NCBI GenBank assembly: GCA_900770325.1
Contig: CAAGKE010000178.1
Coordinates: forward strand, 1-25,711
Source: Lachnospiraceae bacterium
GTDB lineage: Bacteria; Bacillota; Clostridia; Lachnospirales; Lachnospiraceae
DNA: 25,711 nt
Reading direction: 5' to 3'
The notes under the pieces: model-generated
Told to the model about the DNA's origin: nothing
What the model saw: only the letters and a program-made list of their open reading frames with translations
The model's database searches: none
Shown here: in pieces, positions 7,662 through 14,010 of the stretch
How positions within the stretch are numbered: position 1 is the first letter of the stretch
How the letters are laid out: every line of letters begins with the position of its first letter
Made by a program: the position numbers and the translations under genes

Positions 7662-8663
7662 TTACTCTTCTTCCGGTTTATATCCTGCAGAGGTCAGCTC
7701 CACATATTTTCCCGTGCCGATTGCTACAGATATCATGGGATCCTCTGCCGTCATAGTATTGACACCGGTCTTGGCCTCGATCAGTTCCTCCAGGCCCCCC
7801 AGCAGGGCACCTCCGCCCACCAGTACGATCCCCCGGTCCACTACATCTGCCGCCAGTTCCGGCGGAGTCCGCTCCAATACACTGTGTACTGCATCCACGA
7901 TCTGGCTGACGCAGTCCTTCAGCGCCTCCCTGGTATCTTCGGAGGTGATCTTCACCGTCTTTGGCAATCCTGTGATCAGATCTCTTCCGTTAATCTCCAT
8001 CGTTTTCTGCTCCGGCCGTTCAAAGGCTGTTCCAATGGCGATTTTAATTTCCTCCGCCGCCTGTTCACTGATCATCAGTCCAAAGTTTGTTTTTACATAT
8101 TTTACGATGGCCTCATCAAAATCATCTCCGCCGATTTTAATGGAATGACTCACCACAATACCATGAATGGAGAGCACCGCCACATTACAGGTGCCGCCGC
8201 CAATATCCACGATCATGTTTCCGCTGGGTCTGGAAATATCGATCCCCGCGCCAATAGCCGCAGCAATAGGCTCTTCCACCATATGTACCTCTCTGGCTCC
8301 TGCCTGATAAGTGGCATCCTCCACTGCTTTACGTTCCACCTCAGTCACACTGGTGGGCACACAAATACTGACTCTGGGTTTTCGGAAGGACAGACGCCCC
8401 ACCGCCTTTTGAATAAAATAGCGCAGCATCTGCTCTGTCACCATGTAATCGGAAATGATTCCATTTTTCATAGGCCTTACTGCTACAATATTTCCCGGTG
8501 TGCGTCCCAGCATCAGCCGCGCTTCTTCACCGATTGCCTTTATTTTATTATTATCCCGGTCAAAAGCCACCACAGAGGGCTCTTTCAAAACAACCCCTTT
8601 TCCGCGGACATACACCAGGATACTGGATGTTCCCAGATCAATTCCAATATCCGTACCTGCCAT
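7662..8663 (-). CDS. mreB: MreB/Mbl-family actin-like cell-shape protein
   Basis: A 333-residue bacterial actin homologue that polymerises under the membrane and directs lateral wall synthesis. Visible are the first phosphate loop IGIDLGTSSILVY, the second phosphate loop VDIGGGTCNVAV, LERTPPELAADVVDRG, and the adenosine-site VLVGGGALLGGLEELI. The second loop reads GGGTCN where the family usually has GGGTT followed by Glu or Asp, a mild oddity at the nucleotide site. The ATG at 8663 was chosen for the GGGGGA ribosome site about 5 bases upstream; the frame extends 19 codons to a GTG inside a repeat motif. No mreC or mreD follows, so it resembles the stand-alone Mbl type; 333 residues is also the length I recall for B. 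subtilis Mbl. A strong promoter lies about 320 bases upstream. Confidence 0.93.
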   Translation of the reverse strand: MAGTDIGIDLGTSSILVYVRGKGVVLKEPSVVAFDRDNNKIKAIGEEARLMLGRTPGNIVAVRPMKNGIISDYMVTEQMLRYFIQKAVGRLSFRKPRVSICVPTSVTEVERKAVEDATYQAGAREVHMVEEPIAAAIGAGIDISRPSGNMIVDIGGGTCNVAVLSIHGIVVSHSIKIGGDDFDEAIVKYVKTNFGLMISEQAAEEIKIAIGTAFERPEQKTMEINGRDLITGLPKTVKITSEDTREALKDCVSQIVDAVHSVLERTPPELAADVVDRGIVLVGGGALLGGLEELIEAKTGVNTMTAEDPMISVAIGTGKYVELTSAGYKPEEE

Positions 8664-8977
8664 ATTATCCCCCTTTTCCTGTTTTCTGCCGTAAGCGGCT
8701 GCAGCAGTGTTATTGTTCACACTATTTCACAGCAACACAGCAGTCTCTTACTTTATCTCCTCTATAAACTCCCATGTATCTTTCCTAATCAAAGTTCCCT
8801 CTGCAAACAACGGGATATCAGACCTGCAGCACTGCAGAGCAGCAGGATATCTGACCCTCGCAGTATCTGCATTGCCATTTCGGTCAGCGCAAAACGTGTG
8901 CCACCGTCACACAGCGCCGCCAAATATCCGAACAGGTGCGGTCACCTGACCCGTTGTCCGCGGGAATAAAAACGAAC
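8664..8977 (-). other. Long structured 5' leader of the mreB-like gene
   Basis: No convincing gene is present between the promoter and the ATG. On the minus strand the leader can fold into several hairpins: CAGGTG-ACCG-CACCTG (8948-8933), GTGTG/CACAC (8912-8896), CTGACC pairing with GGTCAG (about 8886-8851) enclosing GCAG-ATA-CTGC, and CCTGC/GCAGG extended by GATAT/ATATC (about 8857-8813). A 17-codon frame starts near 8775 but has no support. It matches no riboswitch class I recognise. Confidence 0.4.
8709..8736. repeat. Stem-loop motif copy C (mreB leader)
   Basis: Arms GTTATTGT and ACAGCAAC around a 12-base centre holding TTCAC twice, the same layout as copy A with several substitutions. 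It lies about 45 bases upstream of the mreB-like start codon. Confidence 0.5.
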
Positions 8978-8983
8978 AAAATA

Positions 8984-9012
8984 ATTATACGCAAAATAAA
9001 AGAGGCTGTAAA
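8984..9012 (-). promoter_or_regulatory. Sigma-A-type promoter for the mreB-like gene
   Basis: On the minus strand TTTACA (9012-9007) and a perfect TATAAT (8989-8984) are separated by exactly 17 bases of AT-rich sequence. This is the best promoter match I found. Transcription would start near 8977 and read through a 310-base leader to the ATG at 8663, and probably on into recD2 and comFC. Confidence 0.75.
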
Positions 9013-9053
9013 GCTTGTTATTTCTTAATTTATAGTTACTTATCTCTGCTAAA

Positions 9054-9070
9054 GTTACTGTTCAGGTGCA
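9054..9070. repeat. Stem-loop motif copy G (half copy)
   Basis: Reads GTTACTGTTCAGGTGCA, matching the left half of the motif; the right half is lost. It lies just downstream of the repeat fragment at 9074-9102 when read on the minus strand. Confidence 0.4.
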
Positions 9071-9073
9071 TCT

Positions 9074-9102
9074 CAGGACGACGTTTCGAAGCAGGCGCAC
9101 AT
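9074..9102. repeat. Dispersed repeat fragment TTTCGAAGCAGGCG
   Basis: A 28-29 base stretch around TTTCGAAGCAGGCGCACAT recurs in inverted orientation at 11739-11766 (two differences) and in direct orientation at 11578-11600. It directly abuts the terminator-like hairpin after lgt. No gene overlaps it. Confidence 0.65.
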
Positions 9103-9105
9103 GAA

Positions 9106-9143
9106 AACAGGACTGCCGCCTTCTGTTTTGACGCAGTCCTGTT
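9106..9143 (-). terminator. Terminator-like hairpin after lgt
   Basis: A perfect 11-bp stem (AACAGGACTGC with GCAGTCCTGTT) around a 16-base loop is followed on the minus strand by a short TTTT run. It lies 17 bases beyond the lgt stop codon and before the mreB promoter, as expected for a terminator separating the ychF-lgt unit from the mreB unit. The T run is short, so efficiency is uncertain. Confidence 0.6.
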
Positions 9144-9159
9144 TCATTAAGCATTTTCT

Positions 9160-10029
9160 CTATTTTCTCTGTTTTTTTACTCTTCGGCGCATTGTCACAA
9201 GCAGTACTGCAGATATCAGCACCAGTGCCACAGACAAAAGCTGGGATACCGGCAGGTTCACTACCGGAAGCAACAGCTGATCTGTACGAAGCCCTTCGAT
9301 CCAGGCACGGCCCATACCGTAGAGCAGCAAATAAAGCAAAAAAACCTCTCCGTGAAATTTCCTGATACCTTTGCAGGTCACTGCCAGAAGGATTCCCAAA
9401 ACGCACAGATTCCACAAAGACTCATATAAAAATGTGGGATGAACCTGGATATAAGAAATACCATCCACCGTTACCGCATGCGCCATCATTTCTTCCGTCA
9501 CCTCCGAGCTGCGAACCGCATCCAGCGGAAGCTGCATAGCCAGAAGCCCATTCGTATATCCTCCAAAGGCTTCCCGGTTGAAGAAATTTCCCCAGCGGCC
9601 AATGGCCTGTCCCAGCACAAGACCGATGCAGGCTGTATCCATCAGCTGCATACAATTCAGCTTTTTCACCTTTCCATATACGATACAGGTGATCACGCCG
9701 CCGATTACACCGCCGTAGATCGCCAGACCGCCACCCCGGAAATTCAGAATTTCCAGCGGATGCCGGCTGTAATAATCCCAGGAGAAAATCACATAATAAA
9801 TCCTGGCGCACAGAAGCGCAACCACAATGGCAATCATGGCCAGATCAAAATACTGATCCGGATTCTGCCCGGTTTTTTTTGCCGCCCACATGGCAATAAA
9901 AAGGCCCGCCACCATGGCAGCTGCAAGTACGATACCATAATAAGCGATCTCAAAGCCAAAAATGGAAATCGTTTTGCCCACATGGGAAAATGAAATGCCC
10001 AGATTGGGAAATGCAATCGAATAAGTCAT
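9160..10029 (-). CDS. lgt: Prolipoprotein diacylglyceryl transferase
   Basis: A 289-residue integral membrane enzyme that moves diacylglycerol from phosphatidylglycerol to the lipobox cysteine of prelipoproteins, the first step of lipoprotein maturation. About seven hydrophobic segments are seen. The Lgt signature GRWGNFFNREAFGG (about 144-157) is intact, as are RGGGLAIYGG, HPTFLYES and GRAWIEGLRTDQL. In RGGGLAIYGG a tyrosine stands where proteobacterial Lgt has histidine. The tail is basic (RRRVKKQRK). Two in-frame ATGs are possible; I chose the second (10029) because AAGGA lies 6 bases upstream, while for the first (10035) it would be only one base away. ychF ends 88 bases upstream with no clear terminator, so the two may share a transcript. 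Confidence 0.96.
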   Translation of the reverse strand: MTYSIAFPNLGISFSHVGKTISIFGFEIAYYGIVLAAAMVAGLFIAMWAAKKTGQNPDQYFDLAMIAIVVALLCARIYYVIFSWDYYSRHPLEILNFRGGGLAIYGGVIGGVITCIVYGKVKKLNCMQLMDTACIGLVLGQAIGRWGNFFNREAFGGYTNGLLAMQLPLDAVRSSEVTEEMMAHAVTVDGISYIQVHPTFLYESLWNLCVLGILLAVTCKGIRKFHGEVFLLYLLLYGMGRAWIEGLRTDQLLLPVVNLPVSQLLSVALVLISAVLLVTMRRRVKKQRK

Positions 10030-10117
10030 ATTCATTCCTTCTCAAAAAACATCGCCGTGCCCAGCTCAAAAGCTACCACTTTTTCGCTGTCGTGCTTTCG
10101 CCCTATAAAAATGGTTA

Positions 10118-11215
10118 TTATACGTTAAACCGGAAGAGGATTACGTCGCCGTCCTGGACTACGTAGTCTTTGCCTTCCAGGCCTACCAGGCCTTTTTCGC
10201 GGGCGGCTGCGAGGGAGCCGCATTCCAGCAGGTTTTTGTAATTTACTACCTCTGCGCGGATGAAGCCACGCTCAAAGTCGGAGTGGATCTTTCCTGCTGC
10301 CTGGGGAGCCTTGGTTCCTTTCTTAATGGTCCAGGCTCTGGTTTCTGTCTCCCCTGCTGTCAGAAAGCTCATCAGGCCCAGCAGATCATAGCTGGCACGA
10401 ATCAGCTTTTCCAGACCGGATTCCTTCAGGCCCAGATCTTCCAGGAACATGGCTTTTTCGTCATCTTCCAGTTCTGAGATCTCCTCCTCGATCTGTGCAC
10501 AGATAACAAAAACTCCGCTGCCCGTCTCTTTTGCATACCCTCTGACTTCCTGTACAAAATGGTTCCCGGCGCCGTCATCCGCCAGATCATCTTCACTTAC
10601 ATTTGCGGCAAAAATCACCGGCTTACCGGTCAGCAGATTATAGGAAGCAAGCCATGCCAGTTCATCCTCATCCTCCGTAGCAAAGGTGATAGCCAGCTTT
10701 CCATCCTCCAGATGGGCTTTCAGCCGGTTCAGAAGCTCCAGCTCCTTTGCCTGGGTCTTGTCGTTTTTCGCAGCCCGGGCCACTTTTGCAATTCTTCTTT
10801 CCAGTATTTCCAGATCAGAGAAAATCAATTCCAGGTTGATGGTCTCAATATCCCGGACCGGATTCACACTTCCATCCACATGAATCACATTGCTGTCCTC
10901 GAAGCAGCGCACCACATGGACGATGGCATCCACTTCACGGATATTTGCCAGGAACTGATTGCCCAGTCCCTCACCTTTGGATGCTCCTTTCACCAGGCCT
11001 GCAATGTCTACGAATTCAATGACAGCCGGCGTTACCTTCGCGGAATGATACAGATCTGAAAGAAGCTTCAGACGCTCATCCGGCACCGCTACCACACCCA
11101 CATTGGGATCAATGGTACAAAACGGATAGTTGGCAGACTCTGCACCGGCCTTGGTCAGAGAATTAAACAGCGTACTTTTTCCTACATTGGGCAGACCCAC
11201 AATTCCAAGTTTCAT
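10118..11215 (-). CDS. ychF: YchF/OLA1-family ATPase
   Basis: A 365-residue Obg-related P-loop protein that binds the ribosome and, unusually for this superfamily, prefers ATP to GTP; it is tied to stress and translation control. The P loop GLPNVGKST (7-15) sits at the very N terminus. FVDIAGLVKGASKGEGLGNQ holds the switch II motif. The position of the usual NKxD motif reads ANVSEDD, the altered base-recognition signature of YchF. The C terminus is a TGS-type domain ending EGKDYVVQDGDVILFRFNV. Length is typical. The ATG at 11215 follows AAAGGAG by 11 bases. A good promoter is seen about 265 bases upstream, inside the repeat-rich tract. lgt lies downstream. Confidence 0.97.
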   Translation of the reverse strand: MKLGIVGLPNVGKSTLFNSLTKAGAESANYPFCTIDPNVGVVAVPDERLKLLSDLYHSAKVTPAVIEFVDIAGLVKGASKGEGLGNQFLANIREVDAIVHVVRCFEDSNVIHVDGSVNPVRDIETINLELIFSDLEILERRIAKVARAAKNDKTQAKELELLNRLKAHLEDGKLAITFATEDEDELAWLASYNLLTGKPVIFAANVSEDDLADDGAGNHFVQEVRGYAKETGSGVFVICAQIEEEISELEDDEKAMFLEDLGLKESGLEKLIRASYDLLGLMSFLTAGETETRAWTIKKGTKAPQAAGKIHSDFERGFIRAEVVNYKNLLECGSLAAAREKGLVGLEGKDYVVQDGDVILFRFNV

Positions 11216-11273
11216 AGTGATTTTTTCTCCTTTATTTTCAGAAATTCCCGGAAACCCGATTTCCGGTTACTCA

Positions 11274-11300
11274 GTTACGTTTTACGCCATTCACAGTCAC
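11274..11300. repeat. Stem-loop motif copy D
   Basis: Reads GTTAC, a central GCCATTCACAG and a terminal GTCAC, matching the layout of copy A with several changes. It lies about 60 bases upstream of the ychF start. Confidence 0.4.
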
Positions 11301-11480
11301 ACGCTTCGCAATGCACAGAAACTGCATTCTATGCAGCTTCCCGCTTGCCGCCCTCGGGATTTTGGCACATTCTACGCAAAAACACCTGGCGGGACAGTGG
11401 TACGTGAACAAAAAACACGTGAACAGCAGCTTTATTCATCATTTTGCTCACAACAATGCGCATCTTTCTGCAACCAGCTA

Positions 11481-11509
11481 ATCATACCATTTCAAGCATC
11501 ACTTTTCAA
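11481..11509 (-). promoter_or_regulatory. Candidate promoter for ychF
   Basis: On the minus strand TTGAAA (11509-11504) and TATGAT (11486-11481) are 17 bases apart, each one mismatch from consensus. Transcription would start near 11474, giving a leader of about 260 bases that includes stem-loop motif copy D and two small hairpins. Confidence 0.55.
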
Positions 11510-11530
11510 CGATAATTTGCATTCGTTATC

Positions 11531-11548
11531 AGCGTTGTCCCGTTTCCG
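11531..11548 (+). repeat. 18-base direct repeat, copy 1
   Basis: AGCGTTGTCCCGTTTCCG occurs here and again exactly at 11717-11734. Copy 2 lies inside the right half of the large palindrome and copy 1 just outside its left end, suggesting partial duplication of the element. Confidence 0.7.
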
Positions 11549-11576
11549 GTTACTTTTTACGCGTCATTACTGAAAC
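11549..11576. repeat. Stem-loop motif copy E
   Basis: A degenerate copy beginning GTTACTTTTTACG, directly after the 18-base repeat and directly before the large palindrome. Confidence 0.35.
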
Positions 11577-11577
11577 A

Positions 11578-11761
11578 GATGTTTCGAAGCAGGCGCACAT
11601 CTCTAAGGAAACATTTCAGGGACGTCCTTAGCTGAGATGAAATCCACCGCCTACGTAAACCCGGCGCGAAGGCTTTCCTGAGCGTCGCTGGTTGAAGTTG
11701 GCGGTTAGTTCATCGAAGCGTTGTCCCGTTTCCGTGAGATGTACGCCTGCTTCGAAACATC
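11578..11761. repeat. 184-base imperfect palindrome with 26-base terminal inverted repeats
   Basis: The outer 26 bases (11578-11603 and 11736-11761) are inverted copies with one difference, starting GATGTTTCGAAGCAGGCG. Similarity continues inward with gaps: GGAAAC with GTTTCC, GGGAC with GTCCC, GATGAAATCCACCGCC with GGCGGTTAGTTCATC. Nearly the whole element can thus fold back on itself. There is no open frame worth naming, no T tract after it and no clear target-site duplication. It could be a small non-autonomous palindromic element. Confidence 0.75.
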
Positions 11762-11791
11762 GTCCTCATGATCCACATGAATAACAGCTGC

Positions 11792-12451
11792 TTAATCTCT
11801 GGACTCTATCACCAGCAGCTTCCCGCTGCAAAAGCTGATTTCTCCGGTTTCTTCTGTGATTTCATTACTGACTCCTCTGGTGCCCACGGTACCCAGAGTA
11901 AAATTCTCCACCGGATATTTCATTCCCCGCAGGGTAAGCCCCGTCACATCCCCTCCATAAGCAAAGAGGGAAACGTACTTCCCCCACTGTTTTTCTCTGC
12001 TCACCGTAAAACTTTCATCCCGCAGATAGATCCTGTTGTTGGGATCCAGCAGATATCCGTCCCCGCCTTTTTCCTGAATCAGCGCTAAAAGCTGCACATT
12101 CCCCAATACATGATCCAGCCTGCTTCCGGTGCCTCCCAGAATATCCAGATGCCCGCAGCCCAGCTCCAGCGCCAGTTCAGCCGCAATCTCCGAATCTGTC
12201 CAGTCTTTCTCCGGCTGAAACCTGCGGATCACCACCTCCTGCATCCCGTGATAGCGTTCCAGGCAGGAAGCATCCGCCGAATCAAAATCGCCTACAATGT
12301 GCGTAGGCAGGATCCCGTTTTTCTGAAAAAAAAGCAGCCCTTTGTCTGCTGCAATCCGATAATCATATTGATTCTTCTCAAAACAGCGGAGAGCAAAATC
12401 CTCCCGGATATTGCCCCCGCATACGATCACTGCTTTCTTCTTTTTCTTCAT
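11792..12451 (-). CDS. thiN: Thiamine diphosphokinase
   Basis: A 219-residue enzyme that transfers pyrophosphate from ATP to thiamine, giving thiamine diphosphate. The family motifs are AADKG (34-38), GDFDS (54-58), EKDWTDSEIA (81-90) and GGTGSRLDH (106-114), the acidic residues of which bind metal and ATP. The C-terminal beta domain (about 140-219) binds thiamine. The ATG overlaps the TGA of rpe in an ATGA, with GGAG about 11 bases upstream. rsgA-rpe-thiN is a common Firmicutes order. It is the last gene of the long cluster, and the repeat-rich tract lies downstream. No T-tract terminator is visible. Confidence 0.95.
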   Translation of the reverse strand: MKKKKKAVIVCGGNIREDFALRCFEKNQYDYRIAADKGLLFFQKNGILPTHIVGDFDSADASCLERYHGMQEVVIRRFQPEKDWTDSEIAAELALELGCGHLDILGGTGSRLDHVLGNVQLLALIQEKGGDGYLLDPNNRIYLRDESFTVSREKQWGKYVSLFAYGGDVTGLTLRGMKYPVENFTLGTVGTRGVSNEITEETGEISFCSGKLLVIESRD

Positions 12452-13113
12452 CGATCTTTATACTCCGCCATCACGGCCAGATATTTTTTCACATTTTCTC
12501 CAATATTTTCTCCGAACACTGCAGATCCTGCCACGCAGACATTCGCCCCGGCATCCAGCACTGTACGTATCGTGCGGTCATTGATCCCGCCATCCACTTC
12601 TATATCAATATCCAATCCGCGTTTTCCAATTTCTGCCCTCAGCTTTGCGATCTTCTCCGTCATTTCCGGAATATATTTCTGTCCGCCAAAGCCCGGATTT
12701 ACCGTCATAAGCAAAACCATATCTATTTTGTTCCAGACATAATCCAGTACATTCAGCGGTGTAGCCGGACACAAAGCCACACCGGCTTTGATGCCTTTGC
12801 TGCGTATCGCCTCCAGCGTCCGGTCCAGATGACGGCATGCTTCCGCATGTACCGTAAGGATATCCGCTCCGCATTTCACAAAATCATCAAGATACCGGTC
12901 CGGATCCTCTACCATCAGATGTACATCAAAGACCCGGTCTGTTACGCCGCGGATGCTGGATATAACCGGCATTCCAAAGCTGATACTGGGAACAAACATG
13001 CCATCCATCACGTCAATGTGGATATACTGAGCACCCGCCCGGGCAGCCTCCGTAATGTTTTCCCCCAGATTTCTAAAATCTGCTGCTAAAATCGAAGGTG
13101 ACAAAATATACAT
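12448..13113 (-). CDS. rpe: Ribulose-phosphate 3-epimerase
   Basis: A 221-residue TIM-barrel enzyme interconverting ribulose 5-phosphate and xylulose 5-phosphate in the pentose phosphate pathway. The metal-binding residues are in place: His32 and Asp34 in HIDVMDGMFVP, His65 in VHLMVE, and Asp174 in EVDGGI. MTVNPGFGGQ (136-145) is the phosphate-binding loop and VAGSAVFG lies near the C terminus. Length is typical. The ATG at 13113 follows AAAGGAAG by about 10 bases. It lies 18 bases after rsgA and overlaps thiN by 4 bases. Confidence 0.97.
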   Translation of the reverse strand: MYILSPSILAADFRNLGENITEAARAGAQYIHIDVMDGMFVPSISFGMPVISSIRGVTDRVFDVHLMVEDPDRYLDDFVKCGADILTVHAEACRHLDRTLEAIRSKGIKAGVALCPATPLNVLDYVWNKIDMVLLMTVNPGFGGQKYIPEMTEKIAKLRAEIGKRGLDIDIEVDGGINDRTIRTVLDAGANVCVAGSAVFGENIGENVKKYLAVMAEYKDR

Positions 13114-13131
13114 GCTTTCACTGCTTCCTTT

Positions 13132-14010
13132 CTAATATTTCCGCTGACTTTTCAATTCATCAACCAGCGCTGCGTAATTCTCATACCTTGAGCGGCTGAT
13201 TTTTCCCTTTTCCAGAGCTTCTTTTACTGCGCAGTCCGGCTCACTGATATGCATACAGCCCTGAAATCTGCAGTAATCCTCATACGGAGCAAATTCGGGA
13301 TAATAATCCTTCAGCCGTTCCCACTCCAGATTCTGAAGATACAGAGAGCTAAATCCCGGAGTATCCAGAAAATAAGTGTCTTTTTCGATCCAGATCAGTT
13401 CTGTATGACGGGTGGTATGCTTTCCTCTGTCGATCTTTTTGCTGACCTCTCCTACTTCCATTGCCGCGCAGGGCTGAAGATAATTGGTGAGGGAAGATTT
13501 TCCCACACCGGAGGGACCTGCTACCACAGTGGTCTTCCCCAGCAGCTCCTTCCGGATCTGTTCCAGCCCCTCCTGTTCCCGGACACTGGCCGCGATCACC
13601 GGACAGCCGCAGTTTTCATAAATTCCCGTCAGCTCTTCCAGCTCACTCTGGCTCACCAGATCCATTTTGTTGAAGCAGATCTTCACCGGAATCTTTTGCT
13701 GACTCATGGAGATCAGAAAACGATCCAGAAGATTCAGATTCGGTCTGGGACTGGCTGCCGCAAACACCACCAGCGCCTGATCCACATTGGCGGCTGCCGG
13801 GCGGATCAGCGCGTTTTTTCTGGGTAATATCCTGTCCACATTTCCCACTTTATTCTCTTCGTCCAGCACGGACATTTCCACATTATCGCCCACAAGAGGC
13901 TTCTGCTTATCCTTACGGAAGATCCCCTTGGCCCGACATTCATATATTCCGGCTTCTCCTGTGTGGATGTAGTAAAAGCCGCCGATTCCTTTAATAATCT
14001 TTCCCTGCAT
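13132..14010 (-). CDS. rsgA: Ribosome small-subunit-dependent GTPase RsgA
   Basis: A 292-residue circularly permuted GTPase that checks late 30S ribosome maturation. An N-terminal OB fold (about 1-70) is followed by the GTPase motifs in the permuted order: G4 NKMD (114-117), G1 GPSGVGKSS (165-173), switch residues KHTTRH, and G3 DTPGF (216-220). The C-terminal zinc site has Cys247, Cys252, His254 and Cys260. Its ATG shares one base with the TAA of prkC (TAATG), so translation is coupled. In Bacillus the homologue CpgA is a PrkC/PrpC substrate, which fits this context, although no phosphorylation site can be read here. Confidence 0.97.
   Translation of the reverse strand: MQGKIIKGIGGFYYIHTGEAGIYECRAKGIFRKDKQKPLVGDNVEMSVLDEENKVGNVDRILPRKNALIRPAAANVDQALVVFAAASPRPNLNLLDRFLISMSQQKIPVKICFNKMDLVSQSELEELTGIYENCGCPVIAASVREQEGLEQIRKELLGKTTVVAGPSGVGKSSLTNYLQPCAAMEVGEVSKKIDRGKHTTRHTELIWIEKDTYFLDTPGFSSLYLQNLEWERLKDYYPEFAPYEDYCRFQGCMHISEPDCAVKEALEKGKISRSRYENYAALVDELKSQRKY

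Larger units (their letters stand above)
11216..11791. other. Gene-free, repeat-rich intergenic tract
   Basis: These 576 bases between thiN and ychF hold no credible gene. They contain a 184-base imperfect palindrome (11578-11761), an 18-base direct repeat, two degenerate copies of the stem-loop motif (11274-11300, 11549-11576), and a candidate ychF promoter. Short hairpins are CCGGAAA/TTTCCGG (11248-11266) and CTGCAT/ATGCAG (11322-11336). The tract also has two GTGAAC words near 11404 and 11420. It looks like a mosaic of repeat fragments. Confidence 0.7.

Noticed and set aside
6811..8148. 445-codon open frame on the plus strand
   Set aside because: It lies antisense across recD2 and the mreB-like gene, both with complete family motifs, and its translation has no recognisable motif. 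Other long plus-strand frames (for example 7884-8969 and 5530-6219) were rejected for the same reason.
8726..8776. 17-codon leader peptide upstream of the mreB-like gene
   Set aside because: No special codon run, no paired terminator-antiterminator and no conservation evidence.
10112..10117. TATAAT overlapping the ychF stop codon as an lgt promoter
   Set aside because: On the minus strand the hexamer is good but arises from the GTA TAA codons and has no reasonable -35 at 16-18 bases; ychF-lgt read-through is as likely.
11130..11573. 147-codon plus-strand frame
   Set aside because: It begins antisense to the 5' end of ychF and runs through repeat sequence; no family resemblance or ribosome site.
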